Shown: positions 7,925 to 16,306, counted from the stretch's first letter. The stretch is 18,739 nt of DNA from Actinomycetota bacterium (GCA_028696435.1 JAQVHC010000010.1:1-18739), one strand, 5' to 3'. Numbers and translations: made by a program. Notes: generated from the letters alone by a model not told the origin.

Positions 7925-8671
7925 ATGAATAGCCACACAGAGAATAAAGAATATCTAATAGAATATAATGAATTTAAAGGTCCTATATATTTACTCCTGG
8001 AACTTGTTCAGAAGAGGAAAAAAGATATCTATGAGATCAGTTTAAGCACAATAATCAGGGATTTTGTAAATTATACCAGAAATAACGAAAATATATTAAT
8101 AGATACCCTTTCAGGATTTACTTATATTTCATCAATACTACTTGAAATAAAGTCAAGATCGCTGCTTCCCTCAAGAAGAGAAAAAGTTACAGCGGAGGAA
8201 AATGAGCCTGGTATTGATATTTTAAAGCTAAGAGAGAAAGAATATAATATATTTAAGAAAGTGTCTGATTATTTTAGAGAACTTTATGAAGAAGACTCTC
8301 TGTATTACATAAGAGAAGCCCCTTTAGAAAAAGAATTTTTAGATTTATTACCTGATTTTGCCGACGATTTAAATTTAGAAAAGCTGGTAAATACTGCTTC
8401 AGGACTTTTAAAACACAGGGAGGAAAAAATAAACCTTAAAAAAATATATAATAGCAGGGTAAGCATAAGTATATTTGATGAAATGGAAAGAATTAAAAAG
8501 ATAGTAGAGGAGAAGGGTAGTATTACCTTTAAAGAAGTTACCTCAGAATATAAAGAGGTTATTGATAAGATAGTAAGTTTTTTATCAATACTTGAGCTTT
8601 ATAAAAAGGGCATTATTGACATTATTCAGTTTGAATATTTTGGAAGTATAATAATAAAAAAGCTGGAATAG
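7925..8671 (+). CDS. scpA: Segregation and condensation protein A (kleisin)
   Basis: ScpA is the kleisin subunit that bridges the heads of SMC and recruits ScpB, forming the bacterial condensin that compacts and segregates the chromosome. The 248-aa length and the N-terminal motif FKGPIYLLLELVQKRKKDIYE are typical; the N-terminal helices contact one SMC coiled-coil neck. The middle (about 80-170) is acidic and helical. The C-terminal ~70 residues (FDEMERIKKIVEEKGSITF onward) form the winged helix that binds the other SMC head. No strong ribosome site precedes the ATG, but it fits the family N-terminus. scpB follows after 61 bp. SMC itself is not in the window. Confidence 0.93.
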   Translation: MNSHTENKEYLIEYNEFKGPIYLLLELVQKRKKDIYEISLSTIIRDFVNYTRNNENILIDTLSGFTYISSILLEIKSRSLLPSRREKVTAEENEPGIDILKLREKEYNIFKKVSDYFRELYEEDSLYYIREAPLEKEFLDLLPDFADDLNLEKLVNTASGLLKHREEKINLKKIYNSRVSISIFDEMERIKKIVEEKGSITFKEVTSEYKEVIDKIVSFLSILELYKKGIIDIIQFEYFGSIIIKKLE

Positions 8672-8732
8672 AATGGAATAGAAAAATAATTTTTTTTATT
8701 TATTTTTATCTGGTTATAGTTTTATAGAGAAA

Positions 8733-9335
8733 ATGGAAGAAAGTAAAAAAGATAAAGTTTTAGAATGGTATAAAAGTGAAGAATGGCTTAAAACATGTAT
8801 AGAAGGCATTCTATTTGTATCCGAGAAGACAGTAAAAGCCAGAGATATTTCTTCCGTTCTGGGAATAACAGAAAAAAAAGTATGCAAAATAATAGAAGTA
8901 CTGGAAAAGGAATATATAGAAGAAAACAGGGGATTTATCATTAAAAGAACAGCTGGAGGGTTCAGGCTTTATTCCAACCCTTCATTAAATGAAATTCTTG
9001 CAAAGTTTGTAAAATCTAATATACATACCTATATCTCTCAGGCAGCACTGGAGACTCTTGCCATTATTTCTTACAAACAGCCCGTAACAAGAACACAGAT
9101 AGCAGAAATAAGGGGAGTAAGAGCGGATAGTGTAGTATTAACCCTTATGGATAAAGGGTTAATAAAAGAAGCAGGTAGACTCAAAGAACCGGGTAATCCC
9201 ATGACTTACAGGGTAACCGAGAAATTTCTAGAAATTCTCGGGATTAACAGTCTGGATGAGCTGCCTCCGCTGGAGGACTTTGAAGAAAGTAATGAAGATA
9301 GTGAGGGTAACGAAAGCAATAAAAGCGATGAGTGA
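8733..9335 (+). CDS. scpB: Segregation and condensation protein B
   Basis: ScpB dimerises and binds the central part of ScpA to complete the SMC-ScpAB condensin complex. The 200-aa protein has two winged-helix domains: the first (about 17-90) contains EGILFVSEKTVKARDISSVLG, and the second (about 95-170) carries the highly conserved AALETLAIISYKQPVTRTQI and IRGVRADSVVLTLMDKGLI motifs. The tail (from about 176) is strongly acidic and Ser/Asn-rich, probably disordered, as in many ScpB proteins. It sits directly after scpA; the 61-bp gap is T-rich with only a weak GAGAAA ribosome site. In related clusters rluB usually follows scpB, but here the next gene is an unrelated lipoprotein. Confidence 0.93.
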   Translation: MEESKKDKVLEWYKSEEWLKTCIEGILFVSEKTVKARDISSVLGITEKKVCKIIEVLEKEYIEENRGFIIKRTAGGFRLYSNPSLNEILAKFVKSNIHTYISQAALETLAIISYKQPVTRTQIAEIRGVRADSVVLTLMDKGLIKEAGRLKEPGNPMTYRVTEKFLEILGINSLDELPPLEDFEESNEDSEGNESNKSDE

Positions 9336-9392
9336 GCTTAATGAGTAAGTCCTTCCATATATAAAAAAGAAATCGGAAAGATTGAATTCATT

Positions 9393-11900
9393 ATGAAACC
9401 CATTATAGAGATTAATTTCAAAAAATTTATTGCCTTAATAATACTACTTACTTTTTTGCCTTTAAATCTGGTATCCTGCAGACCTGTCCTATCATTAAGC
9501 GAAGAAATAATTAAAGAAGTAATTAGAGAAGAACTTATAGATGAAATCAGGTTTGAGGGAGTTCCTGTTTTTACCCTGCATGGCAAAACATCTGTTCCCG
9601 GGCAGGCTATAGATGTTAAAGCAGAAGGAAATTATGCTTATCTGACAAATGATCTGGGTATTCTTTACATAATTGACGTAAAGGATAAAAATAATCCCGC
9701 AATTGTCGGTAAATGTAGCGGTCTGGATTCTGCAAATATTGTAATCGTTAAAGACAATTATGCTTATATTTCCTATACGGTCTGGGTTTATGAAGATAAT
9801 AATGTATTTACTGAATGTGGATTTTACATAGTTGATACTGGTAATAAAAATAGTCCGGAACTTATAGGAAACTATAATACTGGTGAGAATAATAAAAAAA
9901 CAGCTTATGGCTTATTTATTGAAGGGGATTATGCCTATATCGAAACCGGTACTACAGGTGAAAAAACAGATGTGTGTAATCTCGAAATAGTAGATATCTC
10001 AGATAAGAAAAATCCGGTTATTGTAAGTAAATATAGGATTAACGGGATACCTTCAAGTATATGGGTAAAAGATAATCTTGCCTGTGTAAATATTAATTAT
10101 TACGATTACGAAAAAAATGAATTTACACAAAACAGTGAGCTTCTAATAATCGACGTAAAAGATAAAAATAAACCTGAAATCAAGGGTTCGTGTAAAATTA
10201 ATCCTGGTTCAAGGAGTTTATATATGCAGGGAAATTATGTATATATAACGAGCTGGAATATGGATACAGAAAATGAGAAATATACAGATAGTATGTTTCA
10301 GATAATAAACCTGGAGGACCTATCCAGTATAAAAGTCAATGGAAGCTGTGAAATCCCGGGCGGTGCCTGGGAAATGGATTCTGCCGGTGACTTTGTATTT
10401 GTGTCAATTTTATCAGGAGGAGTATATGCTGTAGATATCAGTGATAAAAATAATCCGGTTATTACAGATTTTTTAAATACAGGTGGAGTCTCATATGATA
10501 TAACCATACAGGGTATTTATAGTTATATTGCAGATGGGTTTGAAGGTATGCTTATAGCAGGGTTATCCAGCCAATCTCATGAAGAAGAAGCAGGAAAAGA
10601 AACGGAGAAATTGCATACCGATTACACTGATTACAGATTGGATGAAAACATGCCTCCGGTAGCAATTATTAATGTTTATGGTGATGCACTTGAAGATGGA
10701 AATTTTCAGGTAAAAAATCCTGTATATTTAAGTGCAAAGTATGCTTATGATGCGGACGGGGACGAACTGGACTATAAGTGGATAGTTGACGGCAGTGAAA
10801 TATCAGACAGAGAATCATGTCTTTATTATTTTGATGAACCGGGTAAACACAATATTAAACTGTCTGTTTCGGATAGGTTAGATGTAAACGAGGATACAGA
10901 AATAGTATCGGTTGTTGAAGGAAATTTTCCTGTTGAAACAGTTCATACCCATAACTTCAAGATTGAAATAAAGTACAATTTGATAAACAAGAGCAGCATT
11001 ACTTTAAAAGATGTTGAATGCTATATGAGAATTCCGCAAACATACTTTCCCTATCAGATAACAAACAATTATGTAACGAGTACAGGAGAGAGTGTAGCGA
11101 AGATAGACGAGGTTATTGATAATTACGGCAGCTCGCTTATTCACTTTAAATTCGAGGATAGTATAAAGCCAGATGAAAATTTACTGGCTACAGCATTGAT
11201 AGATGTTAATTCCTGTGAATTTAAATATATTGACTTAAAAAAAAGTAATTTAGATTATTCAGAATACAATAGAGAAGATGAAGATTTTAAAAAATATACT
11301 TCTGATGATTTATTTATAAATTCTGATAATCCTGAAATAAAAAGTACAGCAGAATCATTGATTAGAAATGAAACAAACCCGGTTAAAGTAGCAGAAATTC
11401 TTTATAGTTATGTAGTTAAAAAGTTAAGCTATGACTACCGGCGGGCCAGAGAAAAAGATTACGAATTGCTTTATGCTTCAGAGATAATGGAGAGAAGAAA
11501 AGGGGTATGTGTTGATTACGCCATTCTTTATACTGCACTTTTAAGGTCAGGTGGGATACCTTCAAGAGTTGCAACAGGGATTCCTGCATATACTATTTTA
11601 AGTAGCAGAAAAAAAGAAATAGACATGGGACATGCATGGGTTGAGATAAAGCTGCCCGGGTACGGCTGGGTACCAGTAGATGTTACTCTGGAGGATAAGT
11701 TTATGCTTCAAGACCATAGCCTCAACATTGCAACAGAAAAAGGCTCTGGGTTTATGTATAAAAATGAGACAATGGATTGGGGAAGTTATTATTATGACGG
11801 ATTTTCATATTCATGGGATGGAAATACAATTCCTCTCACCGAGCAGAATTTTATTTTTAGTGTAAGGGATATCGGTCTTGAAGATATAAAACTTGATTAA
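9393..11900 (+). CDS. Lipoprotein with LVIVD beta-propeller, PKD-like and transglutaminase domains
   Basis: This 835-aa protein is a predicted surface lipoprotein. A signal peptide (hydrophobic from about residue 12) ends in the lipobox LVSC, with lipidated Cys29. Residues ~45-395 hold about seven LVIVD-type repeats, recognisable by a GNYAYLT-like strand followed by LYIIDVKDKNNP-like turns, probably a seven-bladed beta-propeller. Residues ~425-513 resemble a PKD/Ig-like domain (YAYDADGDELDYKWIVDG). A beta-sandwich (about 520-620) precedes a transglutaminase-like cysteine-protease fold with a complete triad: Cys706 (KGVCVDYA), His747 (GHAWVEIK) and Asp763 (WVPVDVT). It may cleave or crosslink proteins or peptidoglycan-linked peptides outside the cell; the substrate is unknown. 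Its stop overlaps that of the convergent ligase gene. I do not recognise a named gene. Confidence 0.85.
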   Translation: MKPIIEINFKKFIALIILLTFLPLNLVSCRPVLSLSEEIIKEVIREELIDEIRFEGVPVFTLHGKTSVPGQAIDVKAEGNYAYLTNDLGILYIIDVKDKNNPAIVGKCSGLDSANIVIVKDNYAYISYTVWVYEDNNVFTECGFYIVDTGNKNSPELIGNYNTGENNKKTAYGLFIEGDYAYIETGTTGEKTDVCNLEIVDISDKKNPVIVSKYRINGIPSSIWVKDNLACVNINYYDYEKNEFTQNSELLIIDVKDKNKPEIKGSCKINPGSRSLYMQGNYVYITSWNMDTENEKYTDSMFQIINLEDLSSIKVNGSCEIPGGAWEMDSAGDFVFVSILSGGVYAVDISDKNNPVITDFLNTGGVSYDITIQGIYSYIADGFEGMLIAGLSSQSHEEEAGKETEKLHTDYTDYRLDENMPPVAIINVYGDALEDGNFQVKNPVYLSAKYAYDADGDELDYKWIVDGSEISDRESCLYYFDEPGKHNIKLSVSDRLDVNEDTEIVSVVEGNFPVETVHTHNFKIEIKYNLINKSSITLKDVECYMRIPQTYFPYQITNNYVTSTGESVAKIDEVIDNYGSSLIHFKFEDSIKPDENLLATALIDVNSCEFKYIDLKKSNLDYSEYNREDEDFKKYTSDDLFINSDNPEIKSTAESLIRNETNPVKVAEILYSYVVKKLSYDYRRAREKDYELLYASEIMERRKGVCVDYAILYTALLRSGGIPSRVATGIPAYTILSSRKKEIDMGHAWVEIKLPGYGWVPVDVTLEDKFMLQDHSLNIATEKGSGFMYKNETMDWGSYYYDGFSYSWDGNTIPLTEQNFIFSVRDIGLEDIKLD

Positions 11901-12844
11901 GGAAGATTCTCTGTATTTTTAACGGTAGTATTATTTTTTTTCTCCTGATACTCAAGTATATACTTAAAAATTTCTCTGGATACATTTATATCTGTCACTT
12001 TTTCAAAACCTGCGAAACCAGGATAAGAATTTACTTCACAGACTTTATAATTTTCTTTATCGAATAAGATATCAACACCTGCTATGTCCAGACCAATAAT
12101 TTTTGAAGATTCAACTGCAAGCCATTCTACAGTGGGATTTATGATATAAGGATCTACCAGACCACCTGCTGAATAATTTGCCTTAAAGTTACCATCAGAT
12201 GCCCGCCTCATGATGGCTCCTATAGCCCTGCCGCCAATAACAATTACTCTGATATCTTTACCCCTGCTTGCACTGATAAACTCCTGCAAAATTAAATTAT
12301 TTTTTGATTCCTCCTGACTTGCAAACCGATTAATAAGGCTAATAAGCCTGTTTCTATTTTCAGCAAGAAAAACACCTTTACCTCCGGAACCTGTTATTGT
12401 TTTAACTATTACAGGGTAAGAAAACTCTCTTTCTATAAGGGCAATGTTGAATGGGAATTTAACCAGCATTGTTTTAGGAACAGGAATATTATTTGCTGAA
12501 AGTAACTGGAGAGTAAACAATTTATCTTTTGCTATCTCAATACTATGGCTTGAATTTAATACAAAAACACCGAGTTTTTCAAGCTGTCTGATAATAGCAA
12601 GTGAATAATACGTGATGGTTCCAATTCTCGTAATTACACAATCCGGTACTTCTATCGCATTCCCATCATACATGATATTTTTAATATCTTCTTTACTTAC
12701 AATCAGGTCAATTTTTCCAGGTGAAATAAGCTTTAATTCTATATTCATTTCATCTGCAATCTGATTAATCTTGCTGTCAGTGTAAAAATTAAAATCGGTT
12801 TTTTTACTTTTTTCCCCGAGAATCCAGATTTTTGTTTTTTTCAT
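11897..12844 (-). CDS. RimK-like ATP-grasp alpha-L-glutamate ligase family protein
   Basis: This 315-aa enzyme is an ATP-grasp ligase of the RimK type, which joins a carboxylate (often glutamate) to an amine with ATP. The N-terminal preATP-grasp domain (1-100) ends in VFVLNSSHSIEIAKDKL, where RimK-like enzymes have a family-typical motif. ATP-grasp features are Lys148, the Gly-rich TGSGGKGVF loop (151-159), the QEFI linker (187-190), Asp258 (GVDIL) and the Mg-binding pair Glu270-Asn272 in CEVNSYPGF. Possible substrates include ribosomal protein S6, coenzyme F420 or pterins, LysW-type carriers or cell-wall peptides; the sequence does not decide. It is the only minus-strand protein gene seen, reading toward the lipoprotein with a 4-base overlap of the stops. 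Function within RimK/MptN/LysX is uncertain. Confidence 0.85.
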   Translation of the reverse strand: MKKTKIWILGEKSKKTDFNFYTDSKINQIADEMNIELKLISPGKIDLIVSKEDIKNIMYDGNAIEVPDCVITRIGTITYYSLAIIRQLEKLGVFVLNSSHSIEIAKDKLFTLQLLSANNIPVPKTMLVKFPFNIALIEREFSYPVIVKTITGSGGKGVFLAENRNRLISLINRFASQEESKNNLILQEFISASRGKDIRVIVIGGRAIGAIMRRASDGNFKANYSAGGLVDPYIINPTVEWLAVESSKIIGLDIAGVDILFDKENYKVCEVNSYPGFAGFEKVTDINVSREIFKYILEYQEKKNNTTVKNTENLP

Positions 12845-12907
12845 AAATTATTAATTTTAAAATGACAAACAACAATAAGTGTGTAACAATAGGTGTGCTT
12901 GATTCCA

Positions 12908-12935
12908 TTTACAAGTTAACTTATTTTATTATAAA
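12908..12935 (+). promoter_or_regulatory. Candidate promoter for the CDF transporter
   Basis: TTTACA (12908-12913), a 16-base spacer and TATAAA (12930-12935) lie in the 162-bp divergent gap between the ligase and the CDF gene, leaving a leader of about 65 bases. Both boxes are 5/6 matches to the sigma-70/SigA consensus. No clear matching promoter for the minus-strand ligase was found. Confidence 0.45.
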
Positions 12936-13006
12936 ATGTTTCAAATTAGAATAACACCATCCCGGTAATCTAAAAAGATAAAGTCAAAAAATATTATTTT
13001 ATTATA

Positions 13007-14416
13007 ATGAAAAAAGAAAAAGATAAAAAAGAGAAAAATAATTCTACTGAGCTAAAAGAACTTGATAAAAGGAAAATCACTCTTTACTCTCTTCTGGTAT
13101 CAATTTTTCTGGTTATAATAAAAATTGCAGTAGCATATTATACAAATAGTATTGGTGTTTTATCGGAAGCATTAAACAACAGTCTTGACATTGTTACAGT
13201 TGTCATAACATTTATGGCAGTAAGAATTTCCACAAGACCGGCAGATAAGGACCATACTTACGGACATGGAAAATATGAAAATCTATCTTCTTTTATCGAA
13301 ATTATAATAATATCTTTGTTATGCTTTTTTATCATATATAAATCCGTACAGAGAATTATTTTAAAAGATTTTGTTTTAAATATAAATCCTTATGTTTTTG
13401 CTGTTCTGGTAATTTCCGTAATTATAAATATTGTAAGAGTTTACTACATACGAAAGGTTGCAATAAAGTATAATTCATTCGCATTGAAGGCAGAGTTTCT
13501 GAATTATTTAGGCGATATTTTTAGCTCAATTATTGTATTATCCGGATTGTTACTTACGAAAACTGGCTTTCAGATTGCAGACCCTATTGCATCCATTATA
13601 GTGTCAGTGATTGTTTTAATATTTAGTTTAAGGTTAATGGTTGAAGTAGTTAAAAATCTAATGGATTACATTCCAGCAGAGATAACGGAAAAAGTTTTAA
13701 ATATTTTAAAAGAGTTTCCAGAAATAAAATCAGTTGATGAATTAAAAATACATGAAGTTGGGAATATTAAGTTTATTAATCTTAAAATATGTCTTGAAGA
13801 TATGATATATTCACCACGCGTAGAGGGAATAAAAGATAGTATAAAAAATAAAATTTTAGAGAGCGTGCCTGACGCTGAAATAATTCTTGAAACAAAGTAT
13901 CAGCTTTCAAAAAATGATACCGAAAAATACATAAAAGAGATTGTATTAAGTCAGCCCTATGTAAAAGATATTCATGATGTCTTTATATATAATGTTGACA
14001 GCGGAATAGATATTTCTATACATGTTGAACTAAACAAGTATTTAAAATTAGATGAAGCAGAGAAACTGACAAAGATAATTGAAGAAAAAATAAAAGAAAA
14101 AATAAAAAATACAAGAAGTGTATATATACATATTGAAGATGTACGTGACAGTGAGACCTGGAATGATATAACTAAAAAATCAGAACAATTCATTTCTGAT
14201 ATAAAGAAGGAGGTTTCTTTATATATAGATCCTGAAACATGCCACAACTTTACAGTACTCGAAAGAGAAGGGCTGCGGAACATTGCATTTCACTGCAGAC
14301 TGCAGAAAAATCTTGATATTGCACAGGCACATTCTATTATAACCCAATTAGAAAATGATATAAAAAGAAAATTTAAAAACATCAACGAAGTTGTAATACA
14401 CGTAGAGCCGGAATAA
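13007..14416 (+). CDS. Cation diffusion facilitator (CDF) metal transporter with three C-terminal domains
   Basis: CDF proteins export divalent metals (Zn, Fe, Mn, Co or Ni) in exchange for protons across the cytoplasmic membrane. Six membrane segments are visible (about 25-46, 55-74, 95-115, 127-148, 163-185, 192-212), and the conserved cytosolic loop DHTYGHGKYE (82-91) is present. The transport site appears to be Asn57-Asp61 (NNSLD) in TM2 and Asn166-Asp170 (NYLGD) in TM5, where most CDFs have His or Asp at the first positions. After TM6 come three successive ferredoxin-like C-terminal domains (about 224-300, 303-380 and 393-469), each with the beta-alpha-beta pattern and the last ending in EVVIHVEPE. 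Ordinary CDFs are about 300 aa with one such domain. Substrate is uncertain. No clear ribosome site precedes the ATG; the N-terminal tail is very Lys-rich. Confidence 0.88.
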   Translation: MKKEKDKKEKNNSTELKELDKRKITLYSLLVSIFLVIIKIAVAYYTNSIGVLSEALNNSLDIVTVVITFMAVRISTRPADKDHTYGHGKYENLSSFIEIIIISLLCFFIIYKSVQRIILKDFVLNINPYVFAVLVISVIINIVRVYYIRKVAIKYNSFALKAEFLNYLGDIFSSIIVLSGLLLTKTGFQIADPIASIIVSVIVLIFSLRLMVEVVKNLMDYIPAEITEKVLNILKEFPEIKSVDELKIHEVGNIKFINLKICLEDMIYSPRVEGIKDSIKNKILESVPDAEIILETKYQLSKNDTEKYIKEIVLSQPYVKDIHDVFIYNVDSGIDISIHVELNKYLKLDEAEKLTKIIEEKIKEKIKNTRSVYIHIEDVRDSETWNDITKKSEQFISDIKKEVSLYIDPETCHNFTVLEREGLRNIAFHCRLQKNLDIAQAHSIITQLENDIKRKFKNINEVVIHVEPE

Positions 14417-14427
14417 GATAATTTTAA

Positions 14428-14451
14428 AAACTATATATTAAGTTATAGTTT
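14428..14451. terminator. Candidate weak hairpin terminator after the CDF gene
   Basis: A perfect 8-bp inverted repeat (AAACTATA / TATAGTTT) with an 8-base loop lies 12 bases after the CDF stop. It is all but G+C-free and lacks a long U-tract on the + strand, so it is a weak terminator candidate at best. Confidence 0.3.
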
Positions 14452-14566
14452 AAAAAATAAAATAATAATAAATAAATTTAGTTAAATAAAAATTAAAAAA
14501 ATCTTTATAGAATACTTGTAAAAATAATTGAACTTATGATACTATATTAAATTAAATTAATTTATT

Positions 14567-14595
14567 TTGTTAGTATTTTATTAAAATTGTATATA
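14567..14595 (+). promoter_or_regulatory. Candidate promoter for the GGDEF/HD-GYP gene
   Basis: TTGTTA (14567-14572), a 17-base spacer and TATATA (14590-14595) lie upstream of the GGDEF/HD-GYP start, in a 289-bp extremely AT-rich gap (14417-14705). A second possible pair, TTGTAA/GATACT, lies at 14516-14543. In such AT-rich DNA chance matches are common. Confidence 0.3.
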
Positions 14596-14615
14596 TAAGT
14601 GTAAAAGAAGTTATA

Positions 14616-14645
14616 CATCGTCTTTATTTACATTGTCTTTATTTA
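14616..14645 (+). repeat. Two adjacent 15-bp direct repeats in the leader
   Basis: CATCGTCTTTATTTA (14616-14630) is followed immediately by CATTGTCTTTATTTA (14631-14645), 14 of 15 bases identical. The pair lies about 60 bases before the GGDEF/HD-GYP start and about 20 bases after the candidate -10 box, so it could be a direct-repeat operator or simply a duplication. Confidence 0.55.
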
Positions 14646-14705
14646 AACTTAGTTTTTTTTAAAATATTAAAAAAGTACTTAATTAGCAGAACAACTTGAA
14701 TTAAA

Positions 14706-16130
14706 ATGGACAAAAGTAATAATTCTGAAAAATTCAATTTATTACAGGTTGCACTGAGAATAGCCATGGACTCCATTAATGACGTTCTTATTGTTGTTGA
14801 TAATAAAGAGAACATTTTATATCTTAACCAGCCAGCAAAAAAATTATTTGGTATTGAAAATAAAAATTTTATTGGAAAAAATATAACTGAATTACTCCCG
14901 GAATATAGAAATTACTTAAACGGAGTTTACACTGATTCCGGATTTAATAAAGATATTGTTATAGCCAGAAATAGCCATAAAAAAAATTTTAACATGACTG
15001 TCAGGGACATTCCATCAGATTCAACAGATTCAACAGACGATATAAAAAAAACTGCTGCTAGATTAATAATACTTCATGACATTACAGAAGAAAAAAAAGC
15101 TGAAGAGGAGATAAAAAATTTATCATTAAAAGATAGGTTAACAGGATTATATAATAGAGTTTTTTTTGAAGAAGAAGTAAGAAGGCTTGATGCAAAAAAG
15201 CAGCTTCCCCTGAGCTTTATAATAGGGGATATTAATGGATTAAAAACCATAAACGACACTTTTGGATCTAAAGAAGGTGACAGGCTGTTAATAAAGGTGG
15301 CAGAAATTCTAAAAAAGTGCTGTAGAGAAAAAGATGTAATAGCAAGATGGGGAGGAGACGAGTTTGCTGTATTGCTTCCCGAAACCCCTGACAAGGATGC
15401 GGAGGAAATATTAAACAGGATAAGAATTGAATGCTTCAAAACAAGAAACCACAAAGTACCCATAAACATTTCATTTGGTTCCTCAACGAAAAAAAATACC
15501 AAACAGGATATGGAAAGTATCGTAAGAGAAGCAGAAGACCGGATGTACAGCAGAAAGTTGCTTGAAAGACAGAGTATTTCAAGTTCAATAATTTCGTCAC
15601 TCGAAAGAACTCTGCAGGAAAAGAGCCAGGAAACAGAAGAGCATACTTTTAGAATGAGAGAGCTGGCATTAAAATTGGGCAATATTCTTGAATTAAGTGA
15701 AGATAAATTAAATGAGCTATCACTGCTTGCTTCATTACACGATGTAGGGAAAATAGCGATATCCAACGATATTTTAATGAAGAAAGGGAAACTTACAAAA
15801 AAAGAATGGGAAATGATGAAGAAACATACCGAAGTAGGTTATGATATATGCAATTCTTCCCCACAACTAACAATAATAGCCGATGCTGTATTATCGCATC
15901 ATGAGTGGTGGGATGGTTCTGGTTATCCGCAGGGGTTAAAAGGAGAAGAAATTCCTCTTACTGCACGAATAATATCAATAGTAGACGCGTATGAAGTCAT
16001 GACTCATGATAGAGCATATAAAAAAGCAATCAGTGAAAGTGAAGCTATAAATGAGCTTAAAAGATGCTCGGGAACCCAATTTGACCCAAACCTTATAGAG
16101 ATTTTTATTAATATTATTGAAAATAATTAA
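14706..16130 (+). CDS. PAS-GGDEF-HD-GYP cyclic-di-GMP signalling protein
   Basis: This 474-aa cytoplasmic regulator can in principle both make and break cyclic-di-GMP. Residues ~12-128 form a PAS sensor domain (SINDVLIVVDNKENILYLN). A linker coiled coil leads into the GGDEF domain (~138-296), starting with DRLTGLYNR and containing the intact GGDEF active site (216-220) and a product-inhibition RxxD I-site (Arg207-Asp210) at the standard five-residue spacing. Residues ~300-474 are an HD-GYP phosphodiesterase with HD at 345-346, His398-His399 and GYP at 406-408 (DGSGYPQGLKG), followed by IVDAYEVMTHDRAYK. Both active sites look complete. No membrane segment is seen. A 9-bp duplication encodes the DSTDSTDD stretch (105-112) near the end of the PAS domain. 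The gene stands alone, with AT-rich flanks; the signal sensed is unknown. Confidence 0.92.
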   Translation: MDKSNNSEKFNLLQVALRIAMDSINDVLIVVDNKENILYLNQPAKKLFGIENKNFIGKNITELLPEYRNYLNGVYTDSGFNKDIVIARNSHKKNFNMTVRDIPSDSTDSTDDIKKTAARLIILHDITEEKKAEEEIKNLSLKDRLTGLYNRVFFEEEVRRLDAKKQLPLSFIIGDINGLKTINDTFGSKEGDRLLIKVAEILKKCCREKDVIARWGGDEFAVLLPETPDKDAEEILNRIRIECFKTRNHKVPINISFGSSTKKNTKQDMESIVREAEDRMYSRKLLERQSISSSIISSLERTLQEKSQETEEHTFRMRELALKLGNILELSEDKLNELSLLASLHDVGKIAISNDILMKKGKLTKKEWEMMKKHTEVGYDICNSSPQLTIIADAVLSHHEWWDGSGYPQGLKGEEIPLTARIISIVDAYEVMTHDRAYKKAISESEAINELKRCSGTQFDPNLIEIFINIIENN

Positions 16131-16138
16131 AATAGTAC

Positions 16139-16200
16139 AGATTGGAAATAGAACAACCGGAGCCGGGGGAAAGTGACCGGCGAAGAAAAAGCAGCAATCT
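16139..16200. other. Nested inverted repeat element downstream of the GGDEF/HD-GYP gene
   Basis: AGATTG (16139-16144) pairs perfectly with CAATCT (16195-16200), and inside that GCCGG (16162-16166) pairs with CCGGC (16177-16181) around the loop GGGAAAGTGA. The core is much richer in G+C than the surroundings. There is no U-run on either side, so it is not a classical terminator. It may be a structured 3' UTR or a small RNA element. Its function is unassigned. Confidence 0.4.
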
Positions 16201-16244
16201 TAAAAAATGTCAGGGATAATATAAGATAATATAAATCACAATAA

Positions 16245-16306
16245 TAAAAAACCCCGAGTTATCTTTCATCATAGCTAGCGCCTTAGACTACTGAACATCT
16301 CGGGGT
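16245..16306 (-). terminator. Rho-independent terminator at the 3' end of the ncRNA
   Basis: On the minus strand ACCCCGAG (16299-16306) pairs with CTCGGGGT (16251-16258), and the stem is followed by TTTTT then ATTAT. The 40-base loop is long for a terminator and contains a possible 4-bp sub-hairpin, so the hairpin may also be part of the RNA's working structure. Confidence 0.65.

Noticed and set aside
8672..8732. Intrinsic terminator between scpA and scpB (T-rich run)
   Set aside because: The T-run has no stable preceding stem, and the two genes act together, so cotranscription is more likely.
16139..16200. ZTP (pfl) riboswitch suggested by GTGACCGGCGAAG
   Set aside because: Only part of the first conserved half is present; the second conserved half (CCGGGGAGC...GCCUGGGC-like) is missing, and no purine or one-carbon gene follows.
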